DNA of 22,072 bases from Girardia tigrina. Lineage: Eukaryota > Platyhelminthes > Tricladida > Dugesiidae. The stretch lies in assembly GCA_001938485.1 (NCBI GenBank), contig MQRK01186922.1, forward strand, positions 511 through 22,582, written 5' to 3'. The position numbers and the translations under genes are program-made. Under the pieces are notes generated by a model. The model saw nothing but the letters and a program-made list of their open reading frames with translations, was not told the DNA's origin and searched no databases. Position 1 is the stretch's first letter, and each line of letters opens with the position of its first letter. Shown one piece after another: positions 10,403 through 17,792 of this stretch.

Positions 10403-10441
10403 TTAATATTATAAATTTTTAATATTTTTTTCTGAAAAAAT

Positions 10442-10578
10442 CCGCGGTAAAGTCGCCCGCTGTAAAGTCACCTGCGGTAAAGTCGACCGCGGTAAAGTCG
10501 TCCGCGGTAAAGACGTTCGCGGTAAAGTCGCCGCGGTAAAGTCGTCCGCGGTAAAGTCGCCGCGGTAAAGTCGCCTCA
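10442..10578 (+). repeat. minisatellite derived from the MULE terminal repeat
   Basis: Nine consecutive 14-15 bp units of the form CCGCGGTAAAGTCGN, with a few substitutions (for example GCTGTAAAGTCAC in unit 2 and AAAGACG in unit 5). The unit core is the same motif as the MULE terminal repeat. Only one unit is present at the left end of the element (8689-8700, inverted). It is strongly GC-richer than its surroundings. Confidence 0.9.
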
Positions 10579-10580
10579 CC

Positions 10581-11195
10581 AAAAAATATGAATGTTGAAT
10601 GTCATTTGGATACCGGTGGAGAAGGAGAAGAATATCTTCAAAAAATCCATAACGTATTTGAGAAAATTAAAGAATCAGATTTAAGAATAAATCCAGAGAA
10701 ATGTCAATTCCTTGCATAAAAAACTATATTTTTAGGATATTTCATATGCAAAGAAGATATTGAGACAGATAAAACAAAGATTGATGCGATTAGATAATTT
10801 CAAAACCCGTCATTTATCAAACATTTAAGAAGCTTTATGGGTTTGACGAACTACTACGGATATTCAAAAAGTATTACGTCGAGGTATGCAAAATTTTTAT
10901 AAGTCTTATTGGTAAAAGCAAGGATGAGAAACTGATTTGGACTGAAAAATGAGATGAAGCTTTTCAAAAATTAAAAGAGAGAATAATTAAGACATTAATT
11001 TTGACATACGCTGATTTTACAAAAGACTTTATACACGATACAGATGCAAGTTTTGATAAAATAGGAGCAGTGCTATCATAGAAAGATGTGCGCGGAAGAG
11101 AAAGAATAAATGCATATGGTTCCCATAAAATAAATAAACATGAACTAGGTTATTGCATTACAAGGCAAGAACTGCTTGCTATTTATTATTTCACA
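10581..11195 (+). mobile_element. Ty3/gypsy-type retroelement fossil (pol fragment)
   Basis: Old, broken remnant of an LTR retrotransposon of the Ty3/gypsy kind. The order of parts is recognisable: the later half of reverse transcriptase, then the connection, then the beginning of RNase H. No gag, protease, integrase or paired LTRs were identified. It carries many breaks (roughly half a dozen or more) and is cut at both ends; its left edge coincides with the right end of the MULE. It has been inactive for a long time. Confidence 0.8.
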
Positions 11196-11295
11196 CAGTG
11201 GTCGCGCTGCGATTGCCTTTGACCCTTTGGTTGAACCGAAATAATAATTTAAGAAAAAGAAAACAAATTTAAACAAATCGAAAACTCTTAACTCT

Positions 11296-11397
11296 TAAGT
11301 CTAATCGAAAACTCTTGTTGATAAGATCATGTGATCCTAAAATCAATGTTCAAACAGCACTCTCAACTAATTTGTTAAGAGTTTTCGATTAGACTTA
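11296..11397. repeat. 21-bp perfect inverted repeat
   Basis: The arm at 11296-11316, TAAGTCTAATCGAAAACTC plus TT, is exactly complementary to 11377-11397, with a 60-base spacer. A further partial copy of the arm (AATCGAAAACTCTTA) sits just upstream at about 11277. The right arm runs into the ~145 bp promoter-hammerhead repeat. Confidence 0.85.
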
Positions 11398-11426
11398 CAT
11401 AAGTGATTACATAATCATTCATTTCT

Positions 11427-11459
11427 TATATAAAAGCAATAAAAAAGAACATAATCAGT
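11427..11459 (+). promoter_or_regulatory. core promoter: TATA box plus initiator
   Basis: TATATAAAA at 11427-11435 and TCAGT at 11455-11459. The A of the initiator (11457) lies exactly 30 bp from the first T of the TATA box, the usual RNA polymerase II spacing. Copy 2 keeps the same spacing. Transcription would begin just upstream of the hammerhead-like fold. Confidence 0.6.
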
Positions 11460-11462
11460 GAT

Positions 11463-11510
11463 CTGATGATGACGGTTAAACCGTCGAAATATATTATCCT
11501 AAAATATATC
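11463..11510 (+). ncRNA. hammerhead-ribozyme-like motif, copy 1
   Basis: Core CTGATGA (11463-11469) is followed by one extra T, then a 6-bp stem II, GACGGT with ACCGTC, around TAA, then GAA (11486-11488). Stem III is ATATAT (11489-11494) with ATATAT (11504-11509), and C at 11510 sits where the cleaved residue belongs. These match the conserved hammerhead order. Weak points are the extra T before stem II and a poor stem I: the bases flanking the core pair at only a few positions. A degenerate or inactive ribozyme is possible. Confidence 0.5.
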
Positions 11511-11535
11511 TTTAAATGGCGTTTATTTGTTTTTA

Positions 11536-11807
11536 ATTAATTTAATTATTAAATTATTATTTAAATCATTATTTTTTTTATTGAAAGAATACATGAAAAA
11601 CACAGTAACAAAATTCACATTAAAGAAAAAAAATATCACAATCACACTAAATTTTGTTTGAGTGAATTATGTTTAGAGTCTGAAAAAAAAATTCATTTAT
11701 GAACTGATTTTCAGTAAGTTAATGAGTAAATTTTGCAGTTTCTTTTAACAAACATCTAATATTATTTGACAAAAACATTTAAACTAATTAATCTGAAGTG
11801 ATCTGCT
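11536..11807. other. AT-rich stretch, no feature seen
   Basis: Low-complexity A/T sequence between the promoter-hammerhead repeat and the minus-strand exon candidate. Confidence 0.4.
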
Positions 11808-12153
11808 TCAATTACTGGTGTCCCTAAATGTAATTCGTTCTTTGACAATTACCACTAAGTCATCCCAAGTAGTGTAAATTGCATTACATGACAATTTTGC
11901 GATTAACATAAAAATCTGTAGAATAATAATGTAGAATAATATGGCGATTGAAGAGGAAATTCCCAACTTTGTTGTTGATAGATTTAATAATTTATTTTCA
12001 TTCAAATTTCCAAATTTTTCTGAGCCTTTCAAGGTAACGAAATATGGTTGAATGAGAGACACTCTTGACATCAAACTTTTGTTCTCTTCCACGGCTAATT
12101 GTGCGGCAACGTAAAATTTATTTACTACCAATGCATCTAACGTTTGAATTTCT
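11808..12153 (-). CDS. possible terminal exon encoding a membrane protein
   Basis: On the minus strand an acceptor-like TTTTTGGTTCAG ends at 12154 and is followed by an open frame of about 114 codons to TGA at 11808-11810. It reads EIQTLDALVVNKFYVAAQ, LAVEENKSLMSRVSLIQPYF, then a hydrophobic stretch, SSSIAILFYIIILQIFMLI, that would form one transmembrane helix, and finally WDDLVVIVKERITFRDTSN. GC is higher than in the flanks. No family was recognised. The hydrophobic part faintly recalls the end of insect-type gustatory receptors, but the tail after it is too long for that. It lies between the two promoter-hammerhead repeats, on the opposite strand. Confidence 0.35.
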
Positions 12154-12539
12154 CTGAACCAAAAACTTAAAAAATGTTACTAAAATAAATAAATTTTGTT
12201 TCTTAAAGCAAAATAAAAAAAACTTTTGTAAAATATTATTTGCAAATTGAATTTGCTTGTAATAAAATCAATGTAAAAAATTTAATGAATGTATCAAAAA
12301 GGATTAATTTATCCAAAAAATGATTAAGGATTTTCCATTACATTTTGACAATATCCCAGACTAATTTGTCAATAGAAACAATTATTATACAGATTACTTG
12401 ATAATCTTGATAGAATTAAAGTTATTTTTCTTCATAAAAATGAATAAATTGAACAAATATTCCACTTGGAATATTTTGCTTTTGATGTACCTCTTTTTCA
12501 CAAGTCAAACCCTAAATCTTTCACTAAATAAAATGAAGC

Positions 12540-12543
<4 letters not shown>

Positions 12544-12586
<43 letters not shown>
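12544..12586. repeat. (TA)n microsatellite
   Basis: About 21 uninterrupted TA dinucleotides. Confidence 0.95.
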
Positions 12587-12589
<3 letters not shown>

Positions 12590-12733
12590 ATCCTTTTTAG
12601 TCCACATTTTAGTGGGAATAGACCACAAAAGTAAGCCATGGACAGAACGATACGAAATCAACTTCTGTTTCATAAGTTTTTCATCTCTCCTTTTTTAATA
12701 TTTTTTTTCATCCAGTAATCTGAGTTTGTAGTC

Positions 12734-12815
12734 GTGAGGAATATTTGAAATTTTTGATGTTTTGTGTATGAATGTTGTATGTTAATTGGGGATTGTGCCT
12801 CTCCTATTCAGATGG
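12734..12815 (+). repeat. old dispersed repeat, copy B
   Basis: Shares GTGAGGAATATTT at its start and a pyrimidine-rich run followed by CAGATGG at its end with copy A at 6663-6762, about 6 kb away in the same orientation. Confidence 0.45.
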
Positions 12816-13087
12816 ATACTTAATATTATAAGTCTTATAATCTGAAACTAATTTATTCAAATTTAATTTAATGTTATATGATTGAGAAGTTTAAATAATT
12901 TTGTTAATTTTATTTTTAAATTTGTAAATTATTAAATAAAATAAATATTTTTAAAAGAATATATAGGTTCAAGTTAGTACAGATTTTGAGATGAAAATTA
13001 TTAAACTTCAATCGATAAATATGAGTGAAACCAAAGCTGCGGATTTTCATAAAGATAATCAAAATTGTGCTTGTAATAAATGGTGTA

Positions 13088-13345
13088 TTAGGTTTCCTTA
13101 AAAGTTCCCGATGAAGAATGAAAAATACAATTTTTTGTGCAAGAATTTATTTTAAATAAATAACAATTAATCTTCAAAGTATAATCCATCGTTTTCAACT
13201 ACTTTCTGCCAACGGTCTTGTTCAACTTTCTTGTTCAACTTCATCGAATGCTTCTAATCGGCGGCATTTCAAGAAGCGTTGCATGAATCGGAAGAGGCCT
13301 TAGTCGGATGGAGAGCAATCAGGGCTGTAAGCAGGATAAAATATA
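13088..13345 (-). mobile_element. mariner 3' end with transposase C-terminus
   Basis: A TA at 13086-13087 is followed by TTAGGTTTCCTTAAAAG, a good match to mariner terminal repeats (TTAGGTTGG...AAAAGT). On the minus strand the end of a mariner transposase can be read: PAYSPDCSPSD, then GLFRFMQRFLKCRRLEAF and DEVEQES. This covers the third catalytic Asp (in YSPD) and the region after it. There is a stop right after PSD (family Y/F), and further stops and a shift follow. The rest of the gene and the other terminal repeat are missing; the fragment is cut near 13345. Confidence 0.75.
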
Positions 13346-13519
13346 TAATGAGGGCGGTGTTAATTGCATAATCCTGAAAATCCATATATTATAACATTCT
13401 AAAAATGCTTAAGTCGATGTGTCTACTGGCAGTATACATAAATCAAACAATTCGGTTGTAAAGAGTGTCAAAATGACATTATAATTCTATTTTTAGTTTT
13501 CTTCTAAGAATTAAATAAA

Positions 13520-13711
13520 TTGTCATTATTACAGCGTACGCAGAGAGTGACTTGGGCTACCCACACACCAAAAACTCAAGTGACCCGTTTGCTAAAACAA
13601 CATCAACAAACTGGGTGGATTGCAAATCAGAAGAAAAGCCGATGTGGTAAAAGAAGCTCATTGGAGAGCAACTTTAAAATCGCATCATTATACTCAGCAA
13701 GAAAGAACTAA
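13520..13711 (+). other. open frame with a faint helix-turn-helix likeness
   Basis: Sixty-three codons, including VTRLLKQHQQTGWIANQKKS and RCGKRSS. This recalls the second half of the mariner/Tc1 DNA-binding domain (..F.ETGSV.NRPRSGRP..). The stretch is richer in G+C than the flanks and runs up to copy 2 of the promoter-hammerhead repeat. The start codon listed is not ATG. It could be an N-terminal transposase scrap or a host exon end; an acceptor-like TTATTACAG precedes it at 13534. Confidence 0.22.
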
Positions 13712-13731
13712 ACTTGAAAACTCTTTTGTGG

Positions 13732-13875
13732 AGACTTACGTAAGTGATTACATAATCATTCACTTCTTATATAAAAGCAATAAAAAATAAAATAATCAGG
13801 GATCTGATGATGATGGTTAAACCGTCGAAATATATTATCCTTAATATATTTTTAAATTGCGTTTATTTGTTTTTA
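13732..13875 (+). repeat. promoter-hammerhead repeat, copy 2
   Basis: Direct copy of 11391-11535. It keeps the TATA box at 13768-13776 and an initiator-like TCAGG with its A at 13798, again 30 bp from the TATA start. The 21-bp inverted repeat arm next to copy 1 is not conserved here, although GAAAACTCTT recurs at about 13716. Confidence 0.8.
13804..13850 (+). ncRNA. hammerhead-ribozyme-like motif, copy 2
   Basis: CTGATGA (13804-13810), extra T, stem II GATGGT with ACCGTC, GAA, stem III ATATAT (13830-13835) with ATATAT (13844-13849), then T at the cleavage-residue position (13850). The single stem II difference from copy 1 turns a C-G pair into a U-G wobble, so pairing is kept. The stem III loop changes while its stem does not. 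Stem I is again weak. Confidence 0.45.
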
Positions 13876-14268
13876 TATAAATAATTCTTTTACTTTTGTG
13901 TTTCGAATTTCGAAAAATGGTGTTACTTTATTCATTATAAAATCAAAGGAGAATTACATGTTACAGAATGTTTATATATTGTAGAATAAAAGTTTGAAAT
14001 AATGAAATATTAATTATAAAATTTGTAGAAAGCAGAAAATCATATAGTAGTGTAATATACTATATTAAAACATTATTAAAACATTATAATTCAGATAATT
14101 GAACATTTTTGTTAATTTGTTTTCTATGAGATGCATAAGAGTGCCATCATGCAAAACATTGTTTTCTTGTGTGACGATGAACACGGATATCAAACACTTG
14201 CTGTAATACATTCTTTTTGAAAATGGATTCATTTTTCAAAAGATTCAATATTTTTTAAAAGAAATATA
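13876..14268. other. AT-rich stretch, no feature seen
   Basis: No open frame or repeat of note before the transposon end at 14269. Confidence 0.4.
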
Positions 14269-14470
14269 CAGGGCTTTTCAGAAATATAAAACATTTGTAT
14301 TAAAATATAAAACATTTATTTCGAAAATATATAGCAAATTTAAACATTAATGCAAGTTTAATACCTTTCTGAGTAATATTTTAAAAATGCATCATAAGTA
14401 GTCAAGTTTAGAAAAAAACATAGACGTCTTTCAACCCAAGATTGCATGTATGCAAACCAGGTTTCATATA
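14269..14470 (-). mobile_element. probable mariner-like transposon tail
   Basis: TA (14267-14268) then CAGGGCTTTTCAGAAA resembles the terminal repeat of several insect mariner-type elements (TACAGGG...). On the minus strand a short frame ending in TAA 14358-14360 reads YETWFAYMQSWVERRL, which could be the last part of a transposase. Upstream of it the TA microsatellite (14487-14527) interrupts. Family assignment is tentative. Confidence 0.35.
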
Positions 14471-14486
14471 TGACGATGAGCTGAAT

Positions 14487-14520
<34 letters not shown>

Positions 14521-14527
14521 CATATAT
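14487..14527. repeat. (TA)n microsatellite
   Basis: Near-pure TA dinucleotides with one interruption. Confidence 0.9.
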
Positions 14528-14599
14528 GAATATTAATTTTTGATTTTTGAAACAATGGAATATAGTGATTAATTGGAGAAAATATTGGAGAATCATGCT

Positions 14600-14930
14600 T
14601 ATTAAATTTTTAATGTGCCTCATTTACCCAAGGGGTCTATGATCAGTTGGTATAATCACAGCGAATACGGAGAATGTGAAACGGTCCTCATTAGGACCCC
14701 AATCGTTGATTGTCATGCATCTGCGATGGCCTTCAGAGGGCGATGGGGTGGAGTTGCCAGAAGGATGATGACGGAATTTAAATCCACGAGTCGCAATCGA
14801 CATCGGCGATCTGAAATCGTGCAGGATGTTGGTGGACCATAGCCGGTCCGTGCATATGGTATCATGGGAGATGGAACGATGACTGTTCCCAGAGTGCCGT
14901 CCACGCGAGATGGCCTGATTGATCCAGAAA
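14600..14930. other. GC-rich island, unidentified
   Basis: About 330 bp at roughly 50% G+C between AT-rich flanks. Frames are open on both strands, 75 codons on the plus (14615-14842) and 64 on the minus (14713-14904), as expected by chance in GC-rich sequence. Neither protein is recognisable. The first 69 bases (14632-14700) can form a 7-bp acceptor-like stem, GGGGTCT with GGACCCC, around a D-arm-like GATCAGTTGGTATAATC, but no T-loop was found. A second hairpin, GGACC/GGTCC, lies at about 14833-14848. It may be a SINE-like element or a fragment of a functional non-coding region. Confidence 0.4.
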
Positions 14931-15559
14931 AAACAATAATATTAATAGAAATAATAATAAAAATGATAATAATAATAATTTGTATCGATATTTTAAGAAA
15001 TAATTTTTTAACGTAGAAAATGTTTCTAAAATCCTTTATCGTTCAGCTTAATCACCTGTTATTATTGAATTTAAAATCTTTTATATTGACTTAATAAAAA
15101 ATAAAATATTTTTTTCATACTAATTTTACAATGAAAAATATTTAAATATTTAAATAGAAAAAATAAATTTTAATTTGCAAATAAATAAATTAGTTAGACT
15201 GAATGAAATTAAATATTGATATTTTCAAATAATAATATTTTGAAAACATTTCGTAAAAGCAATTATCAAATATAGGAAGAATGTTTTTGATGGAAGATTT
15301 TTATTTTGAATATGCATAAATAGAATAATGGTTTCATTTTTTTGAATGAATTTTTCATATTATCCATATGCCGTATTGGTGGCCCAAATTTTTTAAAATA
15401 TTCCTTTAAGTAAAATTATACTTTCCATAAATAATTACTGTCTCATAAAACTGAAATTCTAGAATTATTAGATTTACTTCTCATATTTCCTTTTCGAAAA
15501 GAAATTTAAAATTTTAAAATGTTTAATGATATACACAATTTTATGAGTTTATATCAATA
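14931..15559. other. AT-rich stretch, no feature seen
   Basis: Begins with an AAT-rich low-complexity run (14935-14980). No coding sequence or repeat of note. Confidence 0.4.
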
Positions 15560-16304
15560 CAGTAGCGTGCGAAAGTCTTTAGACAGTAAAAATATCACAA
15601 TTTATCCAATTAAACCATTAGTTTATGTGGCAAGTTTTAATTTTGACCAGATATGTAATTTTTTATAAGCTTTTACGCTAAATAATTGTTTTAAATAATT
15701 GCTTTAATTTGTTAATATTTTTATAACGAACATTCAATTTTCAAATTTTAACCCGTACTAAAGTCAGTAGGCAATTCAGAATTTTATTAAAAAAACAACA
15801 ATTGATAGAACTTGTCATGTTTTTTAATATTTTGTAACATAACCTTTCGAAGCTAAAACTGCTTTACAACGATCAGGAATTGAGTGGACTAATTTGTTAA
15901 TCACAGACTTGCTAACATTATAAAGTGATGCAATTTCTCTATAAGATATTTTCCCTAAGATCACTAATCGATTTCTTGATATCTTCTGACATTTCCCATC
16001 CTGAGGTCATCCTAAATATTACTTTATTTGATTAAAATCAAAAAAAAATTCTTAAATTTAATTAGAATTTACTTTATTTAAACAATGAATTTTATGAATT
16101 ATCTACAGACTTTTGTACCAGTTAAAATTTGAAAATTGAATTTTCGTTATAAAAATATTAACAAATTAAAAAAAACATTATTTAGCGTTAAAGCTTATAA
16201 AAATTTACATATATCGTGAAAATGTAAGCTTGCCACCTTATAAACTCATGTATTAATTTGGAAAATTGTGATATTTTTATTGTTCACAGACGTTTGCACG
16301 CTAC
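15560..16304 (-). mobile_element. Tc1-like element with ~210-bp IR/DR ends, internally deleted
   Basis: The TA-flanked ends CAGTAGCGTGCGAAAGTC (left) and, in complement, GTAGCGTGCAAACGTC (right) start long inverted repeats at 15560-15770 and 16103-16304, about 85% alike by eye. Inside each arm a second copy of the terminal motif occurs near its inner end: GTACTAAAGTCAGTAG at about 15755-15770, and the complement of CTACAGACTTTTGTACC at 16103. Two repeated binding-site motifs per arm is the IR/DR design known from Sleeping Beauty-type Tc1 transposons. The total of 745 bp is less than half a full element, because most of the transposase gene is deleted. Confidence 0.85.
15824..16010 (-). pseudogene. 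deleted Tc1 transposase, N-terminus joined to C-terminus
   Basis: From ATG 16010 the minus strand reads MTSGWEMSEDIKKSISDLRE and then, in a shifted frame, YREIASLYNVSKSVINKLV, a helix-turn-helix of the Tc1 kind. This runs straight into VHSIPDRCKAVLASKGYVTK Y, the usual C-terminal end of Tc1 transposases (..S+P.RC..V+..KG..T+Y), with TAA 15824-15826. The whole catalytic core is missing, so an internal deletion joined the two ends. One frameshift lies near 15940. It cannot be active, but the intact ends could have been moved by a related full-length element. Confidence 0.8.
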
Positions 16305-16484
16305 TAAATATATGCTTAATCATTTGTTATTTCACAATGTACATTCATGTTTCGTTCTTAACAGAACATCCTCAAGTGCATCGTTTATTGATAGAGCAGA
16401 GTTTTAAACATTCAAAGCCAATATGAAGATGAGTAAAAGGCAAACTATTAAATGAAAATAAAAGAAATTAGTTTGTTTTCATAA

Positions 16485-17009
16485 GATCTGAAATTGGGAG
16501 AATTAAATAAATTGTGGTTGTTCCATTTTTTTCTGGAAGAAATGGCTCTAAAAATCGAAAAAATAGGGGATTACAAGTGGTTCAAGATGGTGGAGATTAG
16601 CCAATGGATGACGGAGGAAAGGGTTTTAGCACTGCTAGTTGTCATAAAAAATTACAAAGGTCTGTTGATCAAGATGTACGATGGGTTATTAACGGTTGCA
16701 TTCAAGTTAATTAATATTGAATGTTTTAGATGCGGTAAAAATACATCTTGCAAGATTTTGTCAGTCGAGAAACACTCTGGAGGAGTCGTCAGCGCCAGTG
16801 GTTTCTCAGAGGGATTAAAGAAGTTGTCGTTGATTCAATGTTTAGTGAATGACAAGGGTGGTAGTTGTTTGGTAGATACAAGTTGTTTTCGGTCTGTGGT
16901 TAAGCGTTATAGAGTTCAGAAGTCCTCTATACGATGGAATAGCCACAGGGTCACTTTGGCTAATCGGTCGAAATTAATTGCGAGGTCAAGTGAAGTGGAG
17001 ATCATTTGA
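16485..17009 (+). CDS. unidentified 175-codon open frame
   Basis: Open from just after a TAA at 16482-16484 to TGA 17007-17009, long for this composition. There is no ATG near the 5' end, and an acceptor-like TTTGTTTTCATAAG stands just before it, so a spliced exon is possible. Internal Met codons exist near residue 20. Pieces include FHFFLEEMALKIEKIGDYKW, MTEERVLALLVVIKNYKGLL, IECFRCGKNTSC and KHSGGVVSASGFSEGLKK. The CFRCGKNTSC spacing recalls a small zinc-binding knuckle, but it has only three cysteines. The plus strand is rich in G and T. No family was recognised. It ends five bases before a short TTAGGG array. It could be a host exon, an unknown element's gene or chance. Confidence 0.3.
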   Translation, partial: DLKLGELNKLWLFHFFLEEMALKIEKIGDYKWFKMVEISQWMTEERVLALLVVIKNYKGLLIKMYDGLLTVAFKLINIECFRCGKNTSCKILSVEKHSGGVVSASGFSEGLKKLSLIQCLVNDKGGSCLVDTSCFRSVVKRYRVQKSSIRWNSHRVTLANRSKLIARSSEVEII

Positions 17010-17013
17010 GATG

Positions 17014-17032
17014 GTAGGGTTAGGGTTAGGGT
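17014..17032 (+). repeat. short interstitial TTAGGG array
   Basis: Three tandem AGGGTT units (TAGGGTTAGGGTTAGGGTT). TTAGGG is the telomere repeat of vertebrates and many other metazoans, whereas most insects use TTAGG. Three units can arise by chance repair or as a remnant, so they do not settle the host. Confidence 0.75.
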
Positions 17033-17196
17033 TTTGTTATCCATTTAAAATAAAATGACTAATTCCGATTTTAAGATTTATTATTTATAACACAATATCA
17101 ATAATCTCGACTATTTAATAGGGAAAATAGTGATGTTATAATGACTCACATTTTCAAAGCCTTTTCATTGGTTTACACTTTCAAACACACACATAC

Positions 17197-17252
17197 TATC
17201 AACATACATTCAGCATACATTCAACATACACTCAGCATATATTCAACATCAG
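17197..17252 (+). repeat. 11-bp tandem repeat
   Basis: Five units of about 11 bp built on TTCARCATACA, alternating CAAC and CAGC, which gives a 22-bp higher-order period. Confidence 0.8.
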
Positions 17253-17792
17253 ACAAATAACCCATATTATTGTATCATCACAACTGACTTTACACAATCA
17301 ATTTAGTGGAATAAGTTTAAATACAATTTTAAATAAATAATTAACGGATTAATATTTTTAGAAATATTTTTTTTAATAAAAGGGCTTATTGTAAATTTAA
17401 ATTAATTAGTTTTTATGATAAAGTTTCGTAAGAATTTAAAATTATTTTGCATTTTAGATTTTGTGAAATTTTTATAAAAAAATGTAAAATTATTTTAAGG
17501 TTTAATTTTCGTAAATTTTCAAAATTTAATCGAAAGAATTTAATGAATTAATTTTGGGCGAAATAATTTCTTATTAATAAGAAATTTGTTTAAGTATGTG
17601 AATTGTTGATATTAATAAATTTTGTGGTGTTAAATTATGACTTCAGAATATGATAATAATGAAAGTGGCATAAACGCTACTTACAATTTAAAACTATTTA
17701 TATTAAAAATATTTGTTTGAAAAATTGTTCATATCTATTGATTTATTTTGTATTTGAAAGAAATTGAATTATATGTTTTATATATATAGATA
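17253..17792. other. AT-rich stretch, no feature seen
   Basis: No coding sequence or transposon end recognised before the pogo terminal repeat. Confidence 0.4.

Larger units (their letters stand above)
8682..10580 (-). mobile_element. MULE (Mutator-like) DNA transposon, inactive
   Basis: The left end reads GGTACTCCGACTTTACCGC (8682-8700). The right end (10562-10580) is its inverted counterpart, GCGGTAAAGTCGCCTCACC. Both share the core GCGGTAAAGTCG and the terminal GGT/ACC. Between them lies a MULE transposase gene on the minus strand, a scaffold gap and a minisatellite built from the terminal motif. The bases flanking the two ends (TTTTTATTG and AAAAAATAT) do not match, so no 8-10 bp target duplication survives. 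The right end touches a Ty3/gypsy fossil. Confidence 0.82.
11391..11535 (+). repeat. promoter-hammerhead repeat, copy 1
   Basis: About 145 bp from AGACTTACATAAGTG to GCGTTTATTTGTTTTTA, repeated in the same orientation at 13732-13875 with about ten differences (around 93% identity by eye). Each copy holds a TATA box, an initiator and a hammerhead-like fold. The arrangement is reminiscent of the LTR-like repeats of Penelope-like elements, which are known to carry hammerhead motifs. No Penelope reverse transcriptase or GIY-YIG domain was seen between the copies, so the family is unproven. Confidence 0.8.
12154..13087. other. AT-rich stretch with microsatellite and diverged repeat
   Basis: Contains a (TA)n tract at 12544-12586 and the second copy of the dispersed repeat at 12734-12815. 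Otherwise A/T-rich with no coding sequence supported; the open frame across the TA tract is an artefact of Tyr-Ile codons. Confidence 0.45.

Noticed and set aside
12398-12634. 78-codon plus-strand open frame
   Set aside because: Half of it is the TA microsatellite read as Tyr-Ile, and the flanks are low-complexity.
11391-13875. Complete LTR retrotransposon bounded by the two ~145 bp repeats
   Set aside because: No reverse transcriptase, integrase or primer-binding site lies between them, and the content in between is a mariner scrap and a minus-strand exon candidate.
14632-14700. Possible tRNA gene
   Set aside because: The acceptor-like stem is good, but the length is 69 nt, there is no T-loop sequence, and the anticodon arm does not pair.
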